Below are positions 1 to 8,303 of a stretch of 64,000 nucleotides of DNA, piece after piece. The stretch comes from Arthrobacter tumbae. Lineage in GTDB: Bacteria > Actinomycetota > Actinomycetes > Actinomycetales > Micrococcaceae. Each line of letters begins with the position of its first letter. Within the stretch, counting starts at the first letter, position 1. The notes under the pieces are model-generated. The model made no database searches, was not told where the DNA came from, and saw nothing but the letters and a program-made list of their open reading frames with translations. The position numbers were made by a program, and so were the translations under genes. The stretch lies in assembly GCF_016907495.1 (NCBI RefSeq), contig NZ_JAFBCC010000001.1, positions 1,612,001 to 1,676,000 on the forward strand. Direction: 5' to 3'.

Positions 1-1296
1 CAGGTTCTTGACCTTGGAATCACCGACGCCGGCACCTACCTTGTCACCAACCGCGCACCGGCCGCCGACCTCCTGGATCTCGTAATTCAGCAGGATGCCC
101 CCTATATTGAACCGTTCTTCACGGACACGCTCGGTTCCGAGATTTTCGGCGTTGCCCGTTCCACGGAGCCTGAAACCTACGAAGACGACGACGACTATCA
201 CCATGAGCCGGAGCGTCGGCAGGCACGCCTCCCGAAGGCGCGGATGCCCCGTTTCGGCCGCGGCGCTGCGGCGGGTGCTGCCGGTGGAGCTGCTGCCGGT
301 GCGGCCGCCGCATCCGGCCAGGCAGATCCGGGCACTGCCCCGCAGGACATCTCGGCATCCGGCCCAGCCGAACGCCATCCCAGTGTCCCGCCGCCGCCAA
401 GTGCTCCTCCCCGCGCCATTCCAGCTGACGAACGTAGCGGGAGCGCGAAGGTTACCGCTTGGTCCGAGGACGATTACGACCGCCCAGAGGACAGCGCCTC
501 GTCCCAGCGGCCGGCGTCACGTTTCCCTGCCGCCGCCGCTGCGGGCGGAGCTACCGCTGCCGGTACCCAATACGACGACGACGGCCCTTACGAGGATTAC
601 GACGAGGATGAGGATCGCGAGAACAATCCTCGTTTCACCCGCCTGCTTGTCGGCATCGTCCTCGCTCTCGTGATCGTGGGCGCCGTTATACTCGCCGTCA
701 CGCAGTTGCGGCCCATTTTCGATCCACCCGTCGCCAACGAAAGCGCAACGACAGAGAGCACCGTCGAAGCCACGGACAGCCAAAGCCCCCCGCCGTCTGC
801 CTCAGAGTCTGCAACGCCCACACCGGAGCTGGTGGCACCGGTTGCCACGGGCGTCACCCGCCTGGTGCCGGATAATCCCGAGCTGAACGCCCAGACCGAC
901 GCCGACCTCCCTGCGATCATCGATGACAATCCGGCAAGCTTCTGGGGCAGTCTGGTCTACGCGAATGAGACGTTCGGTGGCCTCGCCCAGAACCTTGCGC
1001 TGGTGGTTGAGCTCGAAGGGCCCTCCAATGTCTCGGAAATACAGATCGAACAGCTGAACAGCTCCGGCGGCAGCTTCACTGTATTGCTGAATGATGAGCC
1101 GACGCTTGAGGGTGCAACCCAGATAGCGCAGTCGGGCTTCACCGGACCATCGGTGACGTTCAACGTGCCGCAGGTCGATGGTGCTCCTCCCACAGCGCAG
1201 TATGTGATCGTCAATTTCACCCAACTCCCGAGGCTCTCCAACGTCCAGGCCCAGTACCCCTGGGGTATGCGCATCGCGGAGATCAACATCTCCTAG
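1..1296 (+). CDS. Kinase-like membrane protein with extracellular sandwich domain, C-terminal part
   Basis: The reading frame is open from base 1, so the start lies outside the window; 431 residues are visible. The first ~70 residues look like the end of a globular cytoplasmic domain. A low-complexity linker rich in Ala, Pro, Gly and Asp/Glu follows, then one membrane segment (about nt 634-705, LLVGIVLALVIVGAVILAV), a Ser/Thr/Glu/Pro spacer and a C-terminal domain of ~150 residues with a discoidin-like pattern (DDNPASFW, later NVSEIQIEQL). In mycobacteria the gene upstream of trxB is MviN/Rv3910, which combines a pseudokinase with such an extracellular domain; in Micrococcaceae the kinase-like part is a separate protein after murJ. 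That assignment is inferred from position and architecture, because no kinase motif falls inside the window. A role in peptidoglycan precursor control would fit. Confidence 0.6.
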   Translation, partial: QVLDLGITDAGTYLVTNRAPAADLLDLVIQQDAPYIEPFFTDTLGSEIFGVARSTEPETYEDDDDYHHEPERRQARLPKARMPRFGRGAAAGAAGGAAAGAAAASGQADPGTAPQDISASGPAERHPSVPPPPSAPPRAIPADERSGSAKVTAWSEDDYDRPEDSASSQRPASRFPAAAAAGGATAAGTQYDDDGPYEDYDEDEDRENNPRFTRLLVGIVLALVIVGAVILAVTQLRPIFDPPVANESATTESTVEATDSQSPPPSASESATPTPELVAPVATGVTRLVPDNPELNAQTDADLPAIIDDNPASFWGSLVYANETFGGLAQNLALVVELEGPSNVSEIQIEQLNSSGGSFTVLLNDEPTLEGATQIAQSGFTGPSVTFNVPQVDGAPPTAQYVIVNFTQLPRLSNVQAQYPWGMRIAEINIS

Positions 1297-1321
1297 CGGC
1301 TGCCCCGCTCCCCGACAGCAT

Positions 1322-1347
1322 GGAATAAGAGCAGTTGGCCTGTCGTT
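1322..1347 (+). promoter_or_regulatory. Sigma-R/SigH-type promoter of trxBA
   Basis: GGAAT (1322-1326), an 18-base spacer and GTT (1345-1347) match the actinobacterial disulfide-stress sigma factor consensus GGAAT-N18/19-GTT exactly. It lies about 68 bases upstream of the chosen trxB start. In Streptomyces and mycobacteria trxBA is a classic SigR/SigH target, so motif and gene agree. Confidence 0.7.
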
Positions 1348-1414
1348 GTTGCAATTGATCGCGACCGGACTGAAGGTTCGATCGCTCTCACCGATAGAAA
1401 GGTTCATCAAACCC

Positions 1415-2449
1415 GTGAGCACTGAGACAAAGAACGGCAGCAACATACCTGGCGATATCCGCGACGTCATCATCGTCGGATCCGGTCCCGCTGGATACAC
1501 CGCGGCGGTTTACGCGGCCCGGGCCAACCTCTCACCACTGCTGATCGCCAGCTCTGTGACCGCCGGCGGCGAGTTGATGAATACGACTGACGTGGAAAAT
1601 TACCCCGGATTCCCGGAAGGTGTCATGGGGCCGGACCTCATGGAGAACTTCGAAAAGCAGGCAGCGCGCTTTGGAACCGAGATCCTCTTCGAGGACGTGA
1701 CCTCGGTGGAACTCCTCGGCGACGTCAAAGCTGTCACCATCGGCACCGGCGAGACGTTCCGTGCGCGCGCCGTCATTATTTCCACCGGATCTGCCTATCG
1801 TGAACTCGGTCTCGACGATGAGAAGCGACTCTCAGGTCACGGAGTCAGCTGGTGTGCCACGTGCGATGGCTTCTTCTTCAAGGACCAGGACATCGCCGTT
1901 ATCGGCGGAGGCGACTCCGCTATGGAGGAAGCGCTCTTCCTCACCAAATTCGCCCGCTCCGTCACGGTGGTGCACAGGCGAGATTCCCTTCGTGCGTCAC
2001 GGATTATGCAGGACCGTGCACTGGCTCACGAGAAGATCCGGTTTGAGTGGAATGCGGAAGTAACTGCCATTCACGGATCTGACAAGGTCAACGGCCTGAC
2101 GCTGGCGAGCACGATCGACGGCTCGCCACGCGAACTTGCTGTCACCGGGGTTTTCGTGGCAATCGGTAATGATCCGCGAACCGACCTGATCAAGGATCAG
2201 CTGAAACTGACCGAAGAAGGCACGATTGCTGTCCTCGGAAGGACCTCCAAGACGTCCCTTCCGGGTGTTTTCGCTGCAGGGGACGTCATCGACCCAACGT
2301 ACCGCCAGGCCATCACAGCGTCCGGATCAGGGTGCGTCGCGGCGATCGATGTTGAACATTACCTCGCCGATTTGGGCGACGCTGCACAGACAGCCGCGGA
2401 AGTACCGACACCCGTGGCAGAAGAAGTTTCTGAAACCGCTTCCGTATAA
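1415..2449 (+). CDS. trxB: Thioredoxin reductase (NADPH)
   Basis: Flavoprotein that passes electrons from NADPH to thioredoxin in the cytoplasm. The N-terminal FAD-binding GSGPAG is at residues 22-27, the redox-active CATC at 147-150 (context SWCATCDGFFF), and the NADPH-binding GGGDSA follows soon after; the late FAD motif is GVFAAGDV. The length of 344 residues is normal plus a short acidic, Ala/Val-rich tail of ~25 residues. I chose the GTG at 1415 because it follows an AAAGG and places the Rossmann fold near the N-terminus; an in-frame TTG at 1346 would overlap the sigma-R promoter. trxA follows after 21 bases, so the two form an operon. Confidence 0.95.
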   Translation: MSTETKNGSNIPGDIRDVIIVGSGPAGYTAAVYAARANLSPLLIASSVTAGGELMNTTDVENYPGFPEGVMGPDLMENFEKQAARFGTEILFEDVTSVELLGDVKAVTIGTGETFRARAVIISTGSAYRELGLDDEKRLSGHGVSWCATCDGFFFKDQDIAVIGGGDSAMEEALFLTKFARSVTVVHRRDSLRASRIMQDRALAHEKIRFEWNAEVTAIHGSDKVNGLTLASTIDGSPRELAVTGVFVAIGNDPRTDLIKDQLKLTEEGTIAVLGRTSKTSLPGVFAAGDVIDPTYRQAITASGSGCVAAIDVEHYLADLGDAAQTAAEVPTPVAEEVSETASV

Positions 2450-2470
2450 CCCTCGAGAAGGAGCAAAGAT

Positions 2471-2794
2471 ATGAGCGACGCGAAGGAAGTAACCGATAAC
2501 TCGTTCGAAGCGGATGTACTCAACGCTTCGAAACCGGTAATGGTTGATTTTTGGGCTGAATGGTGTGGTCCATGCCGCAAACTGTCACCGATTCTTGATG
2601 ACATCGCTTCTGAGCACTCAGAGAAGATCGATGTTGTGAAGCTGAACGTTGACGACAATCCTGCTACTGCAGCAAAGTACGGAATCACCTCGATTCCTGC
2701 CGTATACGTCTTCAAAGACGGAGAAGTAGCCGCAACCTCGATCGGCGCGAAGCCGAAGCAAGTGCTGGAACAGGAATTCGCTCAGTTCCTCTAG
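2471..2794 (+). CDS. trxA: Thioredoxin
   Basis: Small disulfide reductase of 107 residues with the canonical WCGPC active site (C32, C35) in the context FWAEWCGPCRK and the conserved cis-proline stretch SIPAVYVF. It is the electron acceptor of the TrxB encoded 21 bases upstream and shares its transcript. A good ribosome binding site (GAAGGAG) precedes the ATG. A strong hairpin terminator follows directly, ending the trxBA operon before the parS-rich gap. Confidence 0.97.
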   Translation: MSDAKEVTDNSFEADVLNASKPVMVDFWAEWCGPCRKLSPILDDIASEHSEKIDVVKLNVDDNPATAAKYGITSIPAVYVFKDGEVAATSIGAKPKQVLEQEFAQFL

Positions 2795-2805
2795 AGCCTA
2801 GACCT

Positions 2806-2844
2806 AAGAAAGCGGGGCCACCCGTTGGGTGGCCCGGCTTTCTT
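2806..2844 (+). terminator. Intrinsic terminator after trxA
   Basis: Inverted repeat of AAGAAAGC-GGGGCCACCC and GGGTGGCCC-GGCTTTCTT around a GTT(G) loop, starting 11 bases after the trxA stop. The outer A/T arms make it usable in both directions. Confidence 0.8.
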
Positions 2845-2863
2845 ATCCCAGCACCACAACCGA

Positions 2864-2879
2864 CGTTTCACGTGAAACG
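2864..2879. promoter_or_regulatory. parS site 1
   Basis: CGTTTCACGTGAAACG, a perfect palindrome extending to 18 bp (2863-2880). It matches the universal chromosomal parS (TGTTTCACGTGAAACA) in the central 14 bases and should be bound by the ParB encoded nearby. Confidence 0.95.
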
Positions 2880-3145
2880 TCCGTCCGGAAGTGGGTTATG
2901 GCAGCACCGGAAGCTGGAATTTCGCGTGCTCGCCCGATTTACGATCGGGCCATAGCGCCGTAGGATTGCGCCAGACAGCTGGTTTCAGCAGGCAAGGAAG
3001 CGCGTTCACATCGTGCAAGCTTGGCTTAGTAGCGCTAGTAAGGAGCATTGGCACATTCCGATCGGGCCGGGCCGGGATACCAGCACCAACGTCCAGGACA
3101 TCCATGTCAATAGCTTCTCGTCCAAAGCGCGTCACCGTCGGCAAG

Positions 3146-3161
3146 TGTTTCACGTGAAACC
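3146..3161. promoter_or_regulatory. parS site 2
   Basis: TGTTTCACGTGAAACC contains the full 14-bp parS core; only the last outer base departs from the palindrome. Confidence 0.95.
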
Positions 3162-3555
3162 CGCAAGCTCCGACCGGCTTCCCCACACGAGGGTGCGGCG
3201 TTTGAACCGAAGCCGAGTGGCCGGCATCAACCGATAGCAGGGAGTCATTCGATGCCGCCAAGCCAAGGAATCGAGCGGCACTGATATCTGAGCATGCGCG
3301 GGAACCTGGCGCAGCTTTTAAGGGGGATGGAAGCACTTTCAACTACGAGTTTCACTGAGATGGCAAGCAGTTCAACCGTCTACGCACCTTCCAGCCCTCC
3401 AGTTCCGGTCCCCTCCTCTGCAACTGGCGACCACCCCACGCCATACGAGAACATCAGGCCTACAAGGACTCCTCATCGACCAATACGCCACCATCTGGGA
3501 CGGGCGTGAGCAGACCCAGTGGAGAGCAAGGTTTCGACTGAACGTATCCAAGCAT

Positions 3556-3571
3556 CGTTTCACGTGAAACG
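3556..3571. promoter_or_regulatory. parS site 3
   Basis: CGTTTCACGTGAAACG, a perfect 16-bp palindrome with the 14-bp parS core. Confidence 0.95.
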
Positions 3572-3646
3572 GATCAGCACCAGCCAGCCCGACTTCGGTT
3601 CGGGCCCGCGAACTCACCCACAGAAACGCAACAAGCGGCAAGTATG

Positions 3647-3685
3647 CTGCACACTGCACACTGCACACTGCACACTGCACACTGC
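3647..3685. repeat. 7-bp tandem repeat (ACACTGC)
   Basis: CTGC followed by five exact copies of ACACTGC, 39 bases in all, in the gap between parS 3 and parS 4. The unit is not a multiple of three-base periodicity and the array is in no convincing gene. Copy number is likely to vary by slippage. Confidence 0.9.
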
Positions 3686-3888
3686 GATAATCCAGCACAT
3701 TCTAGGCAGTGCACGACAATCTCACCGAGGTCGGCGTTTTGGCGGCGATGCGGCGCGCCAGCGTCCGAGGGTATGCCGCGTTCGGAACTCCAACGCGACA
3801 GGAGGATCCGACGTGGAATATCGCTCGATAGCCAGCCAGCTTCGGCCGGCACCGAGCCGAGCGCTCTGACTGTGCAAGGCTCACTGTC

Positions 3889-3919
3889 AACTCTCTGGGC
3901 AACTCTCTGGGCAACTCTC
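3889..3919. repeat. 12-bp direct repeat (AACTCTCTGGGC)
   Basis: Two exact adjacent copies at 3889-3900 and 3901-3912, plus a partial third (AACTCTC, 3913-3919). Confidence 0.85.
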
Positions 3920-4011
3920 ACTACGCAGTGCTGATCGGCTCACCGACAGCGGTGGACCTCCGCGCGCGGCCTATTTCGAAGTGTCCAGACGCCATCCTTC
4001 GGGCTTGGGGA

Positions 4012-4027
4012 TGTTTCACGTGAAACC
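4012..4027. promoter_or_regulatory. parS site 4
   Basis: TGTTTCACGTGAAACC, full 14-bp parS core. Confidence 0.95.
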
Positions 4028-4376
4028 CGGCCCGTCGTCCGCGCCCATCTCACCTCCAGTTCGACGTGGCCAGCCCAACGCCTCTCCGAGACACAACGGG
4101 TTGTCACCACGAGCGACCCAACTTCAGTGGCCGGCGAGCACCCATGCCGAGCGTGCAGCAGAAAGGATGAGCGGACAACGCTTCGCCGACCTAGACGGGA
4201 TGAGTTCACCGGAAATGTATGTCCCATACCCACGCAGAAGGACTGGATGTCGCACCGGGAGGCACGCAAGTCTTTCCGCTAGGAAGGCGGGGGGGTTCGC
4301 CCTCGAAGCAGTGCTGTTCGCGTGCCAAGTGCTAAGTCCCAAGTGGAGGTGTACCGCCTGTGCCACCGGCCTGGGC

Positions 4377-4392
4377 CGTTTCACGTGAAACG
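4377..4392. promoter_or_regulatory. parS site 5
   Basis: CGTTTCACGTGAAACG, palindromic over 18 bp (4376-4393). Confidence 0.95.
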
Positions 4393-4818
4393 GCTTTGCG
4401 ACGTCAAACCGTCCTGCCAGTTGATCACCCAACCAAGCGCCCTTCAGCCAAGCACTCAGACAAGGTTCAGACCTGACCAAATTTCAAGTTGTCCGTTCAG
4501 CCTGGATCGACTGCGCAACTGTGTCGATGAAGCTGCGCGGCGAGGGGAGAAAGCTCTGCAGATTCCAGCGAGATAGATGGGGGCCGATGCGGCTCCTGAT
4601 CGATACACCGCGTACCTGCTTGAAGGCCAGCACGCAGCGGTAATCCGTACTAACCGCCGACAGTCGAGACTCTCTGCGAATATAGGGGCATCGGAACCGC
4701 ATCCGCACTGATAAGTCCGCGCCTTGCTCAGCGGAGCACCGATACTCCGTGCGCCAGAGTCGACGGAGAATCAGCCGGCTCCCGCTCTCTCGCACCAAGA
4801 ATGCCCTCCCCACGTAGG

Positions 4819-4850
4819 AAGGGCGTCGTTTCACGTGAAACGACGCCCTT
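4819..4850. promoter_or_regulatory. parS site 6 in a 32-bp perfect palindrome downstream of parB
   Basis: The parS core at 4827-4842 is flanked on both sides by AAGGGCGT and its complement ACGCCCTT, giving a perfect 32-bp palindrome. It lies 34 bases after the parB stop. As RNA read from the minus strand it forms a long GC-rich hairpin, so it may also end parB transcription, although the following T-run is short. Confidence 0.9.
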
Positions 4851-4883
4851 TCACGGCTACTCTTGCGCCGTGATCCCTCAGTG

Positions 4884-6329
4884 CTATGGCGTAGGCGCCA
4901 GAACCCCCATAATCCGGTTCAGGTCATCCACGCTTGCAAACTCAATACTCACCCGCCCCTTCTTGGCGCCGAGCGTTATCTTCACACTGGTGTCCAGACG
5001 GTCTGACAAGGATGTAGCAAGATAGTCGAGTCGCTCATGTCGCGCGCCGGCACGCGGCGTGCTCGGCTTTGCGGGGCGCCGCAAGCCGTCACTCATCGCG
5101 ACAATTTCTTCAGTGGAGCGAACCGAAAGACCTTCCGCAACTATCCGCTGGGCTAGCTTCTCCATCTCGGCCGGATCGGACAGCCCGAGCAGTGCCCGAG
5201 CGTGCCCAGCGCTGAGCACACCCGCTGCCAAACGGCGCTGCACAAGCGGCGGCAGCTTCATGAGTCGCAAAGTATTGGAGATCTGAGGCCGGGAGCGTCC
5301 AATGCGACCGGCGAGCTCTTCCTGGGAGCATCCAAAATCCTCAAGAAGTTGCTGGTAAGCGGCCGCTTCTTCTAACGGATTCAGTTGACTCCGATGCAGG
5401 TTCTCGAGTAGCGCATCACGCAGTAGGTCATCGTCGGTGGTATCCCGGATGATGGCCGGAACGGTATCAAGACCGGCCTCTTTCGACGCCCGCCAGCGAC
5501 GCTCACCCATAACCAGTTCGTAGCCCTGGTCACCACCTTCGGGGGAGACACGCACGACAACAGGCTGAAGTATTCCGATTTCCCGCACGGAGTGGACCAA
5601 CTCGGCCATCTCGTCCTCGTCAAAGACGTTACGGGGCTGCTTCCTGTTTGGGTGAATGGAGTCGATCGGGAGCTCGGCGAAACGCGCGCCAGGAACCTCG
5701 CGTAGCGTTTCACGTGAAACGTCACCCGCTTCTTCACCGATCGCACCAGCGACATCGCTGGGTTCCGCATCGAATCCTCCCTCGACCACTTCGCCTCCAC
5801 TACCGAGTGGAGAGGAGGGGCCATTCTCGGCTGGGAGACCCAGCTGAGATGCCTCGGGTACGGCCGCGGCCGTCGTACCGTTATCCGCTGTTCGCTCTGC
5901 TCCTGTTTCGGGAGCCCGCTCGACCGACTTCTTCGCCTGATCTTCCTTCAACTCGTCAACCGGCGAATCTGGTGGGCTTTTCACACCCTTCCCGGAGCCA
6001 GCTTCCGTCTTTGCCTTCGCGCTCCTGGCAGTAGGTTGCTTCTTCGACCCTGTCTGGCTGCGTGAGCTCGGCCTTTTCGAAGGCGCAGTGAGTGCCTCCT
6101 TATTGATTGACGACCGCCCGGAGACTCGCGGTGGCGCGTCCTGCTTCTGTCCATCGGTTGAGTGATCGGGCGCGCCGTTGGGTGTGGCCGATGGGAAGAA
6201 GAGGTCTACAGGACGCCCACGCTCCGCAACCCTCGTACTTGATCCGCTCTCACTTCTATCCTGTTGCTCTGCGCTGCTCGGTATGAGCGCGCCAAGTCCT
6301 CGGCCTAGACCCCTACGCTTCTCAGGCAT
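4884..6329 (-). CDS. parB: Chromosome partitioning protein ParB
   Basis: CTPase DNA clamp that loads at parS and spreads to build the partition complex moved by ParA. The N-terminal ParA-contact motif [11 protein letters not shown] is at residues 7-17; the CTP-binding core starts near 215 with GERRWRA at 275-281; the helix-turn-helix that reads parS is at about 335-360; a dimerisation domain closes the 481 residues. Typical ParB proteins are 300-350 residues; the surplus is a ~190-residue polar, probably disordered linker between the ParA motif and the core. That linker carries a parS site translated as VSRET (204-208). The ATG at 6329 has a GAGAGGA site. parA lies 93 bases upstream in the same direction. 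Confidence 0.97.
   Translation of the reverse strand: MPEKRRGLGRGLGALIPSSAEQQDRSESGSSTRVAERGRPVDLFFPSATPNGAPDHSTDGQKQDAPPRVSGRSSINKEALTAPSKRPSSRSQTGSKKQPTARSAKAKTEAGSGKGVKSPPDSPVDELKEDQAKKSVERAPETGAERTADNGTTAAAVPEASQLGLPAENGPSSPLGSGGEVVEGGFDAEPSDVAGAIGEEAGDVSRETLREVPGARFAELPIDSIHPNRKQPRNVFDEDEMAELVHSVREIGILQPVVVRVSPEGGDQGYELVMGERRWRASKEAGLDTVPAIIRDTTDDDLLRDALLENLHRSQLNPLEEAAAYQQLLEDFGCSQEELAGRIGRSRPQISNTLRLMKLPPLVQRRLAAGVLSAGHARALLGLSDPAEMEKLAQRIVAEGLSVRSTEEIVAMSDGLRRPAKPSTPRAGARHERLDYLATSLSDRLDTSVKITLGAKKGRVSIEFASVDDLNRIMGVLAPTP
5706..5721. promoter_or_regulatory. parS site 7, inside parB
   Basis: CGTTTCACGTGAAACG inside the parB linker codons, read on the minus strand as Val-Ser-Arg-Glu-Thr. 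Confidence 0.95.
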
Positions 6330-6422
6330 GAAACGGTTCCTCTCAAAGGAGAGCAGACAAACTGCAGCGATTGATAATGCGTTCAGTCTACTGGGAGGGA
6401 TGCGTCATAGAGCGCAGGCGCT

Positions 6423-7532
6423 CTATGAGCGTTCCGCTATTTCAGCAGCTGCCTCAAGATAAGACAGTGCGCCACTCGACGAGGGGTCATAGGTGAGCAC
6501 CGTCTGCTGATAGCTCGGAGCCTCCGAGATCCTTACGGATCTCGGCACTACCGCCTTCAGCACCTGGTGAGGGAAGTGCTCGCGAACCTCAGCTGCAACC
6601 TGTGCCGCCAGATTGGTGCGGCCGTCATACATGGTGAGAAGTATCGTGGAGACAACCAGATCCGCGTTGAGATGTTTCTGAATCATCTCGATGTTCTTGA
6701 GGAGTTGGCTCAAACCCTCGAGCGCATAGTACTCACACTGAATTGGAATGAGCACCTCACGAGCCGCCACGAAGGCGTTGACAGTCAGTAGTCCAAGGCT
6801 CGGAGGGCAGTCGATGAAGATGAAGTCCAGGCGCTCCTCCTCGTTCTCAGCGCGCTCCTTCGCGTAGAGGTCGATCGCACGCCGCAGCCGCTGTTCACGG
6901 GCCACCAGGGATACCAGCTCGATCTCCGCACCAGCCAGATGAATGGTCGCAGGAGCGCAGATGAGATTCGGAACATCCGGGCAGGGTGCCACCACACTCG
7001 ACAGGGGAAGATCATCGATCAGCACGTCATAAATGCTGTCCACCTCGGCGTGATGCTCAATCCCCAGCGCGGTAGAGGCGTTTCCCTGCGGATCGATATC
7101 TATGACAAGCACGTTCAAACCGGCGGAAGCAAGACCGGCCGCCAGATTCACCGTGGTGGTTGTCTTACCGACTCCGCCCTTCTGATTGCTGACTGTAAGT
7201 ACCCGCGTCTCGGAGGGTCGCGGTAGCTTGCGGCCCAGCAGTTTCTCACGTCGCCGTGTTTCAGACGCTAGTTCACGCGCCAAGGGGGTGCTGTCATCGA
7301 GAACATCCATGACGTTCTTGGTGCTTCCGTTAGATTTCACGCTGGTGGCCTGACTTGGATTGCTTGCCCCGCCCGCGCCGACCGTTTCACGTGAAACGAT
7401 GCCCGTGTTTGTCGGGTTTGAAAATACTTCCGGTTGAATATCGGCGATAGTGATTGCCAGAGACGAACCCATCATCGACGTAGGAGGCTCGCGTCGCGTG
7501 GCAGAATCTTTCGTCACAAGCGTTTCGCTCAC
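6423..7532 (-). CDS. parA: Chromosome partitioning ATPase ParA
   Basis: Deviant-Walker ATPase that forms the gradient on which ParB-parS complexes move. The Walker A motif KGGVGKTT is at residues 118-125, followed by a conserved DPQGNAST stretch and the Walker B-like FIDCPPSLG. An N-terminal extension of ~110 residues precedes the ATPase fold; it is variable-looking and carries a parS site translated as VSRET (46-50). The frame begins at a GTG with only a weak ribosome site, so a downstream start is possible, though one after residue 50 would put the parS site in the leader. Shares the minus-strand run with rsmG upstream and parB downstream. Confidence 0.96.
   Translation of the reverse strand: MSETLVTKDSATRREPPTSMMGSSLAITIADIQPEVFSNPTNTGIVSRETVGAGGASNPSQATSVKSNGSTKNVMDVLDDSTPLARELASETRRREKLLGRKLPRPSETRVLTVSNQKGGVGKTTTTVNLAAGLASAGLNVLVIDIDPQGNASTALGIEHHAEVDSIYDVLIDDLPLSSVVAPCPDVPNLICAPATIHLAGAEIELVSLVAREQRLRRAIDLYAKERAENEEERLDFIFIDCPPSLGLLTVNAFVAAREVLIPIQCEYYALEGLSQLLKNIEMIQKHLNADLVVSTILLTMYDGRTNLAAQVAAEVREHFPHQVLKAVVPRSVRISEAPSYQQTVLTYDPSSSGALSYLEAAAEIAERS
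7383..7398. promoter_or_regulatory. parS site 8, inside parA
   Basis: CGTTTCACGTGAAACG in the 5' part of parA, read as Val-Ser-Arg-Glu-Thr on the coding strand. Confidence 0.95.
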
Positions 7533-7630
7533 TTTCAGGTACCGGATCGGTCCACTCTAGGTTATCGGGTGTAGACCCCGCACCCCGACAGACAATCCGT
7601 AGTGTGCGCAACTTCCTTGCGAAGATGCGG

Positions 7631-8269
7631 TCAGCGTGCGACGACGATACGGACTACGGTCGTAGGTTCATCAAGCAGCGCGCCGCCCACCGTTTCGACA
7701 CTCGTGGATTTTCCACCCAGACGACGGATGATCTTCGCCGCCTTTTCCACTTCTTCGCCCGCGCTTCGCCCCTTGATGGCAAGGACGTCTCCCGACCCTT
7801 TGAGGAGGGGCATGGTGAGTGTGGCAAGACCGGACAGCGCGGATACGGCACGAGCTGTCACAATATCCACATCAAACTTTCCGACGGCCTGTTCAGCGCG
7901 CCCGCGAAAAATTTCGACATTCTTCAGACCCAGATCATCAGTTACCTCGCGAAGCCAGTTTACTCTTCGCTCGAGGGGCTCGATCAGATAGAACGCTGCA
8001 TCCGGCCTTGCTATGGCAAGAGCCAGCCCGGGCAGACCGGCACCACTGCCGACGTCAGCAACACGAGACGCACTTGGGATCAGTTGCCCCACAACCGCAC
8101 AGTTGAGGACGTGCCTGTCCCATAAGCGCGGCAGTTCCCGTGGTCCGAGAAGGCCTCGCTCGATTCCTGATGTAGCAAGGTGATTGACAAATCGCTCAGC
8201 GAGCGGAAGACGGTCACCAAAGATCGTGCGCGCAGCAACAAGTTCCTTTGTACCGATTTCAATCGTCAA
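7631..8269 (-). CDS. rsmG: 16S rRNA (guanine527-N7)-methyltransferase
   Basis: SAM-dependent methyltransferase (GidB family) that modifies G527 of 16S rRNA; its loss gives low-level streptomycin resistance in many bacteria. The SAM-binding motif VADVGSGAGLPGLALA is clear, followed by the acidic FYLIEPLERR strand. The 212-residue length is normal. It lies between jag and parA as in most actinobacteria, on the same strand, 98 bases upstream of parA and 34 bases downstream of jag. Confidence 0.95.
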   Translation of the reverse strand: MTIEIGTKELVAARTIFGDRLPLAERFVNHLATSGIERGLLGPRELPRLWDRHVLNCAVVGQLIPSASRVADVGSGAGLPGLALAIARPDAAFYLIEPLERRVNWLREVTDDLGLKNVEIFRGRAEQAVGKFDVDIVTARAVSALSGLATLTMPLLKGSGDVLAIKGRSAGEEVEKAAKIIRRLGGKSTSVETVGGALLDEPTTVVRIVVAR

Positions 8270-8303
8270 GGCAATCCCTCCTTCGGGAAAGAGAGACGGA
8301 CTG

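Larger units (their letters stand above)
2845..4883. other. Gene-free parS-rich centromere region
   Basis: About 2 kb between the convergent 3' ends of trxA and parB with no reading frame that looks real: the candidates have no recognisable domain, poor codon use and no ribosome binding sites, and the parS palindromes are read through as FHVK in them. The stretch looks less GC-rich than its neighbours. It holds six perfect 14-bp parS cores at intervals of 282 to 456 bases, a 7-bp tandem repeat and a 12-bp repeat. In mycobacteria the amidase-like cwlM lies between trx and parB; it is absent here. Confidence 0.7.

Noticed and set aside
95..673. 192-codon frame overlapping the first gene
   Set aside because: Out-of-frame reading of the low-complexity linker; extreme Arg/Pro content.
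3647..3685. Tandem repeat as a CRISPR-like array
   Set aside because: The units are 7 bp with no spacers, and there are no cas genes nearby.
2896..4834. Several open frames of 70-150 codons in the trxA-parB gap
   Set aside because: None shows a recognisable domain, a ribosome site or actinobacterial third-position bias, and frames on both strands are about equally long. parS palindromes are read through as FHVK by chance of frame.
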